From: Bacteroidales bacterium UBA1189
GTDB taxonomy: Bacteria > Bacteroidota > Bacteroidia > Bacteroidales > Bacteroidaceae
Assembly: GCA_002309805.1 (NCBI GenBank)
Contig: DBYJ01000032.1
Coordinates: 1 to 28,309, forward strand
DNA: 28,309 nt
Direction: 5' to 3'
Notes under the pieces: model-generated
The model's input: the letters and a program-made list of their open reading frames with translations, nothing else
Told to the model about the DNA's origin: nothing
The model's database searches: none
Position numbers and translations under genes: made by a program
Shown here: in pieces, positions 1 to 6,992 of the stretch
How positions within the stretch are numbered: position 1 is the first letter of the stretch
Layout of the letters: every line of letters starts with the position of its first letter

Positions 1-70
1 GTATGGAAAACTAACTCAAAGATCGTGGGCTTTCACGCCCAAATACGCATTTTTTGGCGGAAAGCGGGCA

Positions 71-102
71 CAAAGTTACGGCAAGTTTTTTTATCCACCA
101 AA
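71..102 (-). promoter_or_regulatory. Bacteroidota-type promoter reading off the left edge
   Basis: Read on the minus strand, TTTG (102-99) is followed after 20 bases by TAACTTTG (78-71). This matches the Bacteroidota housekeeping pattern TTTG-N19/21-TAnnTTTG. Transcription would start near position 64 and run out of the window, so the gene it serves is not visible. The phased palindrome array at 212-295 lies about 110-190 bp upstream of it. Confidence 0.55.
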
Positions 103-211
103 CAAATTCACGTTTTTTTGCGGTTTTCTACGAAAAAAAATGAAATGAGGAGATGATTATCCGCTAGAATACCCCAAACAAATAATCGGCAGGCCGCAAA
201 CGCTAAAAAAA

Positions 212-295
212 TTCCAGCCTGTGGAATTTAAATTCCATTTGATGGAACTTTTTTTCCAGCCTATGGAACTTTTTTTCCATTTGATGGAATTTTGG
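212..295. repeat. Four phased 15-bp palindromes, 21-bp period
   Basis: Four copies of the dyad TTCCA-N5-TGGAA begin at 212, 233, 254 and 275, exactly 21 bp apart. The cores alternate: copies 1 and 3 have GCCTG/GCCTA, copies 2 and 4 have TTTGA. Spacers are T-rich (mostly CTTTTT). The arms are invariant in all four copies. A spacing of 21 bp is two helical turns, so all dyads face the same side of the DNA. The alternating cores suggest a 42-bp duplication event. Function unknown; a multimeric operator is one reading. Confidence 0.9.
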
Positions 296-362
296 GGGAA
301 GTTGACTCTATCTGAAGAGATGTGCCCTTGGGGTAACGATTGCTTGAAAAAACGGTGGAGAA

Positions 363-956
363 TCAGGCAAGAGTCAGGGAGATGCCCTTCTCGTCGGCGA
401 GACGACGAATATTAATAAGCGCATAGCGCATACGACCAAGGGCGGTGTTGATACTGACACCTGTCAAATCAGCAATCTCGCGGAAACTGAGGTCTTGGTA
501 AAAACGCATATAAACCACTTCTCGCTGAGAGGAAGGAAGTGCCCCCAGAAGGCGGCGGACGTCAGACAGCACTTGGGAATTCACCAATTTCGTCTCCACA
601 TCATCGTCAGAAAGATCCGCATCGTTGAAAAGATCCACTTCTGACTCGTCGTTAGAAACGGTGTTTTCACTCTTGTCCTGACGGAAATAGTCGATAATAA
701 GATTATGGGCAATGCGGGTAAGCCATGCGCCAAACCGGCCCGATTCAGAGTAGTTGCCTTGACGAATGGTGGTAATGACTTTCATGAAAGTCTCTTGGAA
801 GAGATCTTCAGCCAGCGTCACATTCCGGACGATGAAAAAAATGTAGCTATAAAGCTTACTCTGATAGCGAGTGAGCAATTCGTCAAATGCCTTGTCATTA
901 CCTTTTGAATACATTTCAACCAACGTATTGTCGGCCAATGATTTCAAATTGTTCAT
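363..956 (-). CDS. RNA polymerase sigma factor, ECF family
   Basis: A 197-residue sigma-70 factor of the extracytoplasmic-function type, which would direct RNA polymerase to a specific promoter set. Region 2 spans roughly residues 18-92 (RYQSKLYSYIF, EDLFQETFMKV, RFGAWLTRIAHNLIIDYFR). An acidic Asp/Glu/Ser-rich linker follows at about 95-122. Region 4 spans about 135-187 (LPSSQREVVYMRFYQDLSF, then a helix-turn-helix REIADLTGVSINTALGRMR). The length is normal for the family and the first ATG precedes a typical ECF N-terminus. No anti-sigma factor gene is adjacent within the window, so its signal cannot be inferred; one could lie beyond the left edge. A repeat array lies upstream of its probable promoter. 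Confidence 0.93.
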   Translation of the reverse strand: MNNLKSLADNTLVEMYSKGNDKAFDELLTRYQSKLYSYIFFIVRNVTLAEDLFQETFMKVITTIRQGNYSESGRFGAWLTRIAHNLIIDYFRQDKSENTVSNDESEVDLFNDADLSDDDVETKLVNSQVLSDVRRLLGALPSSQREVVYMRFYQDLSFREIADLTGVSINTALGRMRYALINIRRLADEKGISLTLA

Positions 957-1040
957 AAACTTCCTTTTTACTTAATTAGAGTAAGGATGTTTCGATAGGC
1001 AAAGACGTTTTATTTGTTATACTTTTTTGTTTAGCGGGGG

Positions 1041-1072
1041 CAAAGGAAAGACAAAAAATGCATTCCACCAAA
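1041..1072 (-). promoter_or_regulatory. Probable promoter of the ECF sigma gene
   Basis: On the minus strand TTTG (1072-1069) is followed after 20 bases by TTCCTTTG (1048-1041), one base off the TAnnTTTG consensus with correct spacing. The leader would be about 80 nt. Because the second base of the -7 element is T rather than A, this call is tentative. Confidence 0.4.
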
Positions 1073-1190
1073 TTTTTTTGAAGAAAAATGCAATTTTTCG
1101 CTTATTTTGTCGTATTTATTGATTGGATTCCTCTTTTTCCCCTTGTTTTTGCTATTTGCTTCTTTCTGGATTCTGTCTTATTCGGCAGGA

Positions 1191-1295
1191 TTATTTGCTT
1201 GCGCTAAAAAACCAGTTGCCTATTCTATTTTTTTATTCGCCTGCGTTGAAAAGTTATTCGCCTGCGTTGAGATTTTATTTGCCTGCTCTCGCTCT
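1191..1295. repeat. Five-unit tandem array, 21-bp period
   Basis: Units start at 1191, 1212, 1233, 1254 and 1275. The best copies (1233 and 1254) share TTATTCGCCTGCGTTGA. The copies at 1191 and 1275 are TTATTTGCTTGCGCT and TTATTTGCCTGCTCT. The unit at 1212 keeps only TGCCT at the right offset. The 15-bp core TTCGCCTGCGTTGAA is weakly dyadic only at its ends (TTC/GAA). The array lies about 120-220 bp upstream of the sigma factor promoter. Confidence 0.85.
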
Positions 1296-1326
1296 GCCAA
1301 GGACTTTATCCAAAAGATTCAGCGGG

Positions 1327-1695
1327 TTATTGACTGATAACGTTGTTTTCCAACAAGTATTTCCGCAAAGAAACATATTTTGAGAGCAAAAGCTCATTAG
1401 CCTTTTCCATCTTTTCTTTATCTGAAACAATTGCCTGAGCCCTGTCAAGGACTTCCTGATGGGGCATGTCATTGTGATTTGACACTTCCGATATTTCAAC
1501 TAATTCAATCTCAATGTCATCTTCCGCCCCCATCTCTTTGGCAAACCAACCTATATGCAAGTCAGTCTTGGGGTCATATCCTCCCAAAGTAATATAATTG
1601 TACTCCGGCAAAACATCAATAATAAAGGAAACTCCTGCGCCATCTATCGCAGCAAACGTTGTCTGGCCTTTATAGGTTACCTTAATTCCTTCCAT
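1327..1695 (-). CDS. Small protein of unknown function (122 aa)
   Basis: I do not recognise this protein. The first 75 residues look beta-rich (KVTYKGQTTFAAIDGAG, YNYITLGGYD, DDIEIELVEISEV). The last 45 look helical and end in ANELLLSKYVSLRKYLLENN. No signal peptide, membrane segment or cysteine motif is visible, so it is probably cytosolic. Its start overlaps the end of the gene before it (1682-2011) by 14 bases, which implies co-translation. Layout (beta-rich N-terminus, a stretch like MGxxDxIxIxVxE, helical tail ending LL-Y-L-L-E) matches that neighbour, so the two may be diverged tandem paralogues. Base composition is lower in GC than the surrounding operon, hinting at acquisition. Confident it is a gene; no function is assigned. 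Confidence 0.75.
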   Translation of the reverse strand: MEGIKVTYKGQTTFAAIDGAGVSFIIDVLPEYNYITLGGYDPKTDLHIGWFAKEMGAEDDIEIELVEISEVSNHNDMPHQEVLDRAQAIVSDKEKMEKANELLLSKYVSLRKYLLENNVISQ

Positions 1696-2011
1696 CGCTA
1701 ATTAAGCCTTTTTCAATGAGTTTATTTTCCAATTCCCTGTATTGCGCTAACAATCGCTGAAAATCCTTTTTTGCCGTAATGCCCTCAAAAATGGTTTCAT
1801 CCGTTTGTTCTACCCGAATGATTATCCTGTCACCCATTTTCAGATTTACCTGCTCTTCAATTTCGTAAGGTCGGTTTGTTCCCCTGATCCACATCGTTCC
1901 ATCAAGCCCCTTTTGGGAATCGCCTGAGCAGATAATGATATGCCCTCTTTCTACACTAAAGGATTTCTTCCCTGAAGCGTTTCCGTCCAAAGAAATTGTA
2001 ACTTTTCGCAT
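1682..2011 (-). CDS. Small protein of unknown function (109 aa)
   Basis: I do not recognise this protein. It has a predicted beta-rich first 75 residues (RKVTISLDG, GHIIICSGDSQ, LKMGDRIIIRVEQTDE) and a helical, charged C-terminus (FQRLLAQYRELENKLIEKGL). No export signal or membrane segment is visible. It begins 18 bases after fmt stops and overlaps the next small gene by 14 bases, so it sits at the tail of the fmt transcription unit. The C-terminal helix resembles that of the 122-residue neighbour (LL, Y, L, L, E and IS at matching places). Composition is AT-richer than fmt. Paired small proteins of one fold can be immunity-like or partner proteins, but nothing here proves it. Confidence 0.75.
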   Translation of the reverse strand: MRKVTISLDGNASGKKSFSVERGHIIICSGDSQKGLDGTMWIRGTNRPYEIEEQVNLKMGDRIIIRVEQTDETIFEGITAKKDFQRLLAQYRELENKLIEKGLISDGRN

Positions 2012-2029
2012 AATCTTATCGCCTACATC

Positions 2030-3013
2030 TTAACACACAGAACAACGGCTCAACTGGTTATGCCCACGCAGGAAGTCGGCAATAGGCATACGCTTCTTAC
2101 CTGCCAATTGAAGGGAAAGAATAGATAGGACGCCCTCGTGCGTACCTATGTATAAATAGGTCTTTCCGTCGGTATCTATTTCGCCAGGAGACAAGGCTGG
2201 TGCGCCCAAAGACGAATCCACCACCCTACTCTCAAACAACTTGAGTGTCGTTTCCGACCCATCAGGAGAGACGAACGCCGTCCATGCTGCCGGATAGGGC
2301 GAAAGGCCGCGAATGAAATCATGGACGGAAGCAGCCGACTGGTTCCAATCAATTCGGGTATTCTCACGAAACAGCTTGGGAGCAGGCTTTAATAAGGAGC
2401 CTGAATCATAATATTCATCCTGAGGAATGGGGTGAACACTTTCAGATATAATGTCATCTACCGTACGAATCACCAAGTCAGCACCCATCGCCATCAGGCG
2501 GTCATGAACGACCTCTGCATTATCCTCCGGCCCTATGGGCAAACGTTCCTGATGGATAATCGCGCCCGTGTCGATCTCGTGCTGAAGGAAGAACGTCGTA
2601 ACGCCAGTCTCCTTCTCTCCGTTAATGATAGCCCAATTAATGGGAGCAGCCCCCCGATATTGAGGGAGGAGCGAGGCATGGAGATTGAAGGTGCCGTAAG
2701 AAGGCATGTCCCACACCACTTCGGGCAGCATGCGGAAGGCCACCACAATCTGCAGATCGGCTTGATAGGAACGTAATTCTTCCAAAAACGCCTCATCCTT
2801 CAGTCTCTCCGGCTGCAATACTGGAAGGCCAACCGAAAGGGCGTACTGTTTGACAGCGCTTGGCTGAAGAACGCTTGCATGACGACCAACGGGTTTATCC
2901 GGCATCGTGATGACAGCCACCACATTATACTGGTTTTCAATAAGAGCCCTCAAGGAAGCAACAGCAAAGTCTGGCGTTCCCATGAAGATGATGCGAAGGG
3001 AGGATTTATTCAT
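2030..3013 (-). CDS. fmt: Methionyl-tRNA formyltransferase
   Basis: Transfers the formyl group of 10-formyl-THF to Met-tRNAfMet, making the bacterial initiator tRNA. The N-terminal formyltransferase domain (residues 1-205) shows MGTPDFAVAS, the catalytic Asn110-His112 in the HASLLPQYRGAAPINWAI stretch, and Asp148 in HEIDTG. The C-terminal tRNA-binding domain (about 210-320) includes RIDWNQSAASVHDFIRGLSPYPAAW. The 327-residue length is normal. The ATG at 3013 is 29 bases after the ClC gene stop. It is the third gene after prfC and the YrdC gene, so the middle of this run is translation-related. No peptide deformylase gene is in the window. Confidence 0.97.
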   Translation of the reverse strand: MNKSSLRIIFMGTPDFAVASLRALIENQYNVVAVITMPDKPVGRHASVLQPSAVKQYALSVGLPVLQPERLKDEAFLEELRSYQADLQIVVAFRMLPEVVWDMPSYGTFNLHASLLPQYRGAAPINWAIINGEKETGVTTFFLQHEIDTGAIIHQERLPIGPEDNAEVVHDRLMAMGADLVIRTVDDIISESVHPIPQDEYYDSGSLLKPAPKLFRENTRIDWNQSAASVHDFIRGLSPYPAAWTAFVSPDGSETTLKLFESRVVDSSLGAPALSPGEIDTDGKTYLYIGTHEGVLSILSLQLAGKKRMPIADFLRGHNQLSRCSVC

Positions 3014-3042
3014 GATGGGACTAATAGAAGTAAGGAAGGTTT

Positions 3043-4842
3043 TTATTCATCGGAGAAGTTGACGAGTAGTTTGCGATACTCTCCGAATATCTTTGAACGA
3101 GAGACAAAACCGAGATAAACTCCGTCCTCATCCTCAACGGGTAAGTTCCAAGCCTTTGTCTCATCGAACTTGTGCATCACAACATCCATAGAATCGGAGT
3201 TGATGATGCGTGTAGGAGGCGGAGTCATCAGATTCTCCACAGTATAACGGTGGTACAACTCCGTGCGGAACATGATTTTACGGATATTATCGAGCGAAAC
3301 GACGCCTACCAACTTCTTATCTGCTCCCAATACAGGGAAGAGATTGCGGCTGGAGCGCGACACGATACCCGTCAGTTTTCCTAAATCCATATCAGGAGAA
3401 ACGGTAAGGAAGTCGTTCTCAATAACATTCTCCGTCTTCATCAGAGTGAGCACAGAACGGTCCTTATGATGCGTTATCAACTCGCCTTTGCGTGCCAAGC
3501 GCATGCTGTAGATGCTATGAGGTTGGAATATCCGGATGGTCAGGTAAGAAACAGCGGAGACAATCATCAACGGGAGGAAAAGACCATACCCTCCTGTCAG
3601 CTCAGCAATCAAGAAGATTCCCGTCAGCGGCGCATGCATGACTCCAGACATCAAGCCCGCCATACCAAACAAAGCAAAGTTCTGCTCAGGCATATAGCCC
3701 CCAACATGCAACAGGTTGCAGATATGCGAGAAGACGAAGCCCGTAATGCAACCCAAGAACAGGCTGGGAGCAAAAATACCGCCACAGCCTCCTCCGATAT
3801 TAGTAGCAACGGTTGCAAAGACTTTTGTGAGCAATATCAGTCCCAAATAGACCAGCAACATTCCCGATTTGCCATAGAAGAAAGAATTGTGTAGAACGCT
3901 TTCCCAAGGAACCGACGCATTGTCGTTGAGCAAGATATTGATGGTATCGTAGCCTTCGCCGTAAAGCGACGGCAGGAGGAAGATTAGCAGGCTCAACGTC
4001 GCGGCGCCAATCAGGAAACGTACATAATGGTTCGTGATGCGACGGAACTTTTCCTCAATCCAGTTCATGGTTTCGGAGAAATAGAGCGAGACCAATCCGC
4101 AGATGACGCCGAGCAGAATGACGTAGGGAATACGCTGGAGAAGAAACTCATTCTCAAGCGTGAAGCTGAACATCGGGTTCAGTCCTGAGGCGATGTAGGA
4201 CAAGGTGGCAGCCGTGACGCTTGAAATCAGCAAGGGCAGCAGGGACGACATGGTGAGGTCGAACATCAGCACCTCGAGCGTAAAGACCACGCCCGCTATC
4301 GGCGCCTTGAAGATGCCCGCCACAGCCCCAGCCGCGCCACAGCCCACCAACAGCATCATGCTGCGCTGGTCGAGACGGAACAGGCTACCCAGATTGGAAC
4401 CGATGGCAGAACCGGTCAGCACAATAGGAGCCTCGGCACCTACCGAACCGCCGAAGCCGATGGTAATGGAGCTGGCGACGAGCGACGACCACATGTTGTG
4501 CCGACGAATCTTGGACTGGCGGCGCGAGACGGCATAGAGGATGCGCGTCACGCCGTGGCTGATGTCATCACGGACCACCCTACGGATGAATACTCCCGAA
4601 AGGAAGATGCCGACAACAGGGAAAATCAGATAGAGATAGTTTGCCTCGGTCGTATTAAATCCCCTCGTCAGCCCATGTTCAATAAGCCGGATGAGGAACT
4701 TCAGCAGAAGCGCAGCACAGGCAGAGAACAAGCCGACGAACACGCTCAGTATCAACAAGAATGTCCGGTCGCTAATATGCTTCTGACGCCAACGGAGGAT
4801 GCGCGGCAGAGAGACGTGGGCATCGGAGATGGTATGGCTCAT
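3043..4842 (-). CDS. ClC-type chloride channel/exchanger with CBS pair
   Basis: An inner-membrane ClC-family anion channel or Cl-/H+ antiporter of 599 residues. The transmembrane ClC core covers about residues 25-445. The filter motif GSVGAEAP at 132-139 retains the gating glutamate (Glu137), and the second-half motif GGGCGGIFAPSLFLG is near residue 350. The usual GSGIP stretch is replaced by SHGVTR near residue 95. Two cytoplasmic CBS domains follow at about 468-525 and 535-592 (the second has VENLMTPPP), which in this family often bind nucleotides and gate transport. Its ATG overlaps the stop of the YrdC gene in an ATGA junction, so translation is probably coupled. Channel versus exchanger cannot be settled by eye. 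Confidence 0.93.
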   Translation of the reverse strand: MSHTISDAHVSLPRILRWRQKHISDRTFLLILSVFVGLFSACAALLLKFLIRLIEHGLTRGFNTTEANYLYLIFPVVGIFLSGVFIRRVVRDDISHGVTRILYAVSRRQSKIRRHNMWSSLVASSITIGFGGSVGAEAPIVLTGSAIGSNLGSLFRLDQRSMMLLVGCGAAGAVAGIFKAPIAGVVFTLEVLMFDLTMSSLLPLLISSVTAATLSYIASGLNPMFSFTLENEFLLQRIPYVILLGVICGLVSLYFSETMNWIEEKFRRITNHYVRFLIGAATLSLLIFLLPSLYGEGYDTINILLNDNASVPWESVLHNSFFYGKSGMLLVYLGLILLTKVFATVATNIGGGCGGIFAPSLFLGCITGFVFSHICNLLHVGGYMPEQNFALFGMAGLMSGVMHAPLTGIFLIAELTGGYGLFLPLMIVSAVSYLTIRIFQPHSIYSMRLARKGELITHHKDRSVLTLMKTENVIENDFLTVSPDMDLGKLTGIVSRSSRNLFPVLGADKKLVGVVSLDNIRKIMFRTELYHRYTVENLMTPPPTRIINSDSMDVVMHKFDETKAWNLPVEDEDGVYLGFVSRSKIFGEYRKLLVNFSDE

Positions 4843-5408
4843 TCTCGAATGATTTGTATATTTCCCTTCACGTCCATCTTAATAATAGAGGAGGGCTTAG
4901 CGCTCCCCTTCTCCCGTTGCCGATAGCTGACGACGTAGTCCACCGCGCTCTTAATCTCCTCGCTTATTTCGCTGAAAGACTTGGGGGTAGGCTCGCCGCT
5001 GATATTGGCCGAAGTGGAAACGATGGCCTTGCGGAAACGGAAACAGAGCTGCTTGGAGAACTCTTCAGCCGTGACCCTTATACCAATGCTCCCATCTGGT
5101 GCCACAAGGTTCTCAGCTAGATTCTTGGCTCCGTCGTAGATAATCGTGAGCGGCTTTGTTGAAAGCTCAATCAAATCCCATGCCACCGCAGGAACCTCCT
5201 TGACGTAAAGGTCCACCTTAGCATCGGAATCAACAAGGACAAGCATGGATTTGGTGTCCTCACGCCGCTTGATTTCATAGACGCGACGGACGGCCTCGGG
5301 ATTTGTGGCATCGCAGCCAATCCCCCATACCGTATCGGTAGGATAGAGTATCACTCCACCTGCCCGCATGACTTCACATGCTTTCTTGATATCGTCGTTA
5401 AAATTCAC
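4839..5408 (-). CDS. tsaC: L-threonylcarbamoyladenylate synthase (YrdC/Sua5 family)
   Basis: Makes threonylcarbamoyl-AMP from threonine, bicarbonate and ATP, the first step of the tRNA t6A37 modification. The tsaD gene for the second step is also in this window. Visible hallmarks are YPTDTVWGIGCDATN near residue 22, KRRE, SIGIRV, STSANISGEPTP and the closing KPSSIIK. The frame is open to 5561, but that 51-residue extension is the antisense-like frame-shifted readout of prfC and looks non-natural. The GTG at 5408, giving MNFNDDIKKACEVM, fits the family start and a normal length of 189 residues. This start overlaps the prfC end by 11 bases and its stop overlaps the ClC start by 4. Confidence 0.93.
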   Translation of the reverse strand: MNFNDDIKKACEVMRAGGVILYPTDTVWGIGCDATNPEAVRRVYEIKRREDTKSMLVLVDSDAKVDLYVKEVPAVAWDLIELSTKPLTIIYDGAKNLAENLVAPDGSIGIRVTAEEFSKQLCFRFRKAIVSTSANISGEPTPKSFSEISEEIKSAVDYVVSYRQREKGSAKPSSIIKMDVKGNIQIIRE

Positions 5409-6972
5409 TTGTAAAATGGAATCGGATATGTTTGAAATCAATCTGCGCCATCTGAAGGACATAGCCGCTATCTGCCAGGAAGACGTCGCGTCCCTCCTTG
5501 TCCTTAGCCATGAACTGGTACTTGCGTTTCTTGAACGCCTCCAGTTCCGCCTCGTCGTCACTCTCTATCCAGCAGGCTTTATAGAGGCTGACCGGTTCCC
5601 AACGGCATTTGGCGTTGTACTCATTCTCCAGCCGGTATTGGATTACCTCGAACTGAAGTTGCCCGACGGTACCGATGAGTTTGCGGCCGTTCCATTGGTT
5701 AACAAACAATTGCGCAACGCCTTCGCCCATCAGTTGGTCAATGCCCTTCGCCAATTGCTTTGTCTTCATCGGATCGTCGTTCTCAATGTACTTAAACATT
5801 TCCGGCGAGAAGCTGGGAAGTCCCTTGAAGTGGAGCATCTCCCCTTCCGTCAGGGTATCGCCAATCTTAAAGTTACCCGTATCGGGCAAGCCGATGATAT
5901 CGCCAGGATATGCCTCGTCAATCGTGCTTTTCCGCTGCGCCATGAACTGCGTAGGCGACGAAAAACGCATCACCTTACCGGAACGGATGTGCAGATAGGG
6001 AGCGCCGCGCAGGAACTTGCCGCTACAAACTTTACAGAAAGCCACGCAAGAACGGTGGTTCGGGTCGATATTGGCGGTTATCTTGAAGATGAATCCCGTG
6101 AACTTTTCCTCTGAGGGTGAGACTTCGCGTTCCACAGCCTGCACGGGGTGCGGACTGGGGGCAATCTTCACAAAGCAATTTAACAGCTCCTTGACGCCGA
6201 AGTTATTCAGCGCCGAGCCGAAGAACACAGGAGCGATGTCGGCAGCCAAGTAGCTCTCCACATCAAACACAGGATAGACGCCTTCGATGAGTTCAAGATC
6301 GGCACGCAATTGTTCGGCCTGATGTTCACCGATATGCTCCTCGAGAGCGTGGCTGTTCACGTCCACCTCCACCTTCTCCGTCACCACCTGTTTGCTGGGT
6401 TGATAAAGGTCAAGGCGTCGCTCGTAGCGGTTATAGACACCCTTGAAACGCGGGCCTTGCTCGATGGGCCAGCTGAGGGGCAGCACATGGATATGGAGTT
6501 CCTCCTCCAATTCGTCCAACAGCTCAAAGGGGTCCTTGCCCTCGCGGTCCATCTTATTGGCAAAGATGATGACGGGGGTCTTGCGCATACGGCACACCTC
6601 CATAAGCTTGCGCGTCTGCGCCTCGACACCTTTTGCCGAGTCGATAACGATGATAACACTATCGACGGCGGTAAGTGTGCGGAAGGTATCCTCGGCAAAG
6701 TCCTGGTGGCCAGGAGTGTCGAGGATGTTGATTTTATAGCCTTCGTAGTCGAACTCCATCACAGAAGTGGTGACGGAGATGCCACGTTGTTTCTCTATCT
6801 CCATCCAGTCTGAGGTGGCTGTCTTGCGGATCTTGTTTGACTTGACAGCACCCGCCACTTGAATCTGTCCGCCGAAGAGCAGGAGTTTTTCCGTCAACGT
6901 AGTCTTACCGGCATCGGGATGAGACACGATGGCGAACGTTCGTCGGCGGGCTATTTCATTATCGTTATTCAT
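5398..6972 (-). CDS. prfC: Peptide chain release factor 3 (RF3)
   Basis: A translational GTPase that recycles RF1/RF2 from the ribosome after termination. The 524-residue length matches RF3. The GTPase domain shows the P-loop SHPDAGKT (residues 17-24), the switch-I region RGISVTTS (63-70), DTPGHQ (85-90) and NKMD (139-142). The remaining beta-barrel and C-terminal domains run to residue 524, including GTVGQLQFEVIQYRL typical of RF3. The upstream neighbour is rfbD (20 bases away). Downstream, the YrdC gene begins inside its last codons. prfC is dispensable in many bacteria, so its place beside essential fmt and t6A genes probably reflects a translation cluster. Confidence 0.97.
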   Translation of the reverse strand: MNNDNEIARRRTFAIVSHPDAGKTTLTEKLLLFGGQIQVAGAVKSNKIRKTATSDWMEIEKQRGISVTTSVMEFDYEGYKINILDTPGHQDFAEDTFRTLTAVDSVIIVIDSAKGVEAQTRKLMEVCRMRKTPVIIFANKMDREGKDPFELLDELEEELHIHVLPLSWPIEQGPRFKGVYNRYERRLDLYQPSKQVVTEKVEVDVNSHALEEHIGEHQAEQLRADLELIEGVYPVFDVESYLAADIAPVFFGSALNNFGVKELLNCFVKIAPSPHPVQAVEREVSPSEEKFTGFIFKITANIDPNHRSCVAFCKVCSGKFLRGAPYLHIRSGKVMRFSSPTQFMAQRKSTIDEAYPGDIIGLPDTGNFKIGDTLTEGEMLHFKGLPSFSPEMFKYIENDDPMKTKQLAKGIDQLMGEGVAQLFVNQWNGRKLIGTVGQLQFEVIQYRLENEYNAKCRWEPVSLYKACWIESDDEAELEAFKKRKYQFMAKDKEGRDVFLADSGYVLQMAQIDFKHIRFHFTSEF

Positions 6973-6992
6973 AAATATCTTATCTTCAACTT

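Larger units (their letters stand above)
1..362. other. Intergenic region left of the sigma factor gene
   Basis: I see no convincing gene in these 362 bases. They hold a minus-strand promoter (71-102) that would read off the left edge of the window, a small hairpin (TGGGC at 26-30 pairing with GCCCA at 37-41, loop of six), and an array of four palindromes at 21-bp spacing (212-295). A short reading frame crosses the array, but it only translates the 21-bp repeat as a 7-residue repeat. I see no clear terminator for the sigma factor gene that ends at 363. Confidence 0.6.
957..1326. other. Intergenic region with sigma promoter and repeat array
   Basis: These 370 bases separate the sigma factor start from the stop of the small unknown gene at 1327; both genes read leftwards. 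They contain a probable promoter for the sigma factor (1041-1072) and a five-unit, 21-bp-period array (1191-1295). I see no obvious intrinsic terminator for the upstream gene run. Two overlapping plus-strand reading frames here are products of the repeat and of AT-rich sequence, not credible genes. Confidence 0.55.

Noticed and set aside
26..55. Intrinsic terminator near the left edge
   Set aside because: The TGGGC/GCCCA stem is only 5 bp and the T-run begins about 9 bases after the stem, so it is not convincing.
221..415. 64-codon plus-strand frame with repeated MELFF units
   Set aside because: It is the 21-bp repeat (seven codons) read in frame, with low-complexity product. It then runs antisense into the sigma gene. 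The 22-bp array elsewhere breaks frame, so coding is not the common purpose.
1107..1383. Two overlapping plus-strand frames giving LFACVEK-like or YSPALK-like repeats
   Set aside because: These are products of the 21-bp array and T-rich DNA. Starts are weak, no promoter is seen on this strand, and they overlap the 3' end of the minus-strand gene at 1327.
5368..6114. 248-codon plus-strand frame opposite prfC
   Set aside because: It lies antisense to a well-conserved GTPase gene and its product shows no family features; it is a shadow of prfC codon bias.
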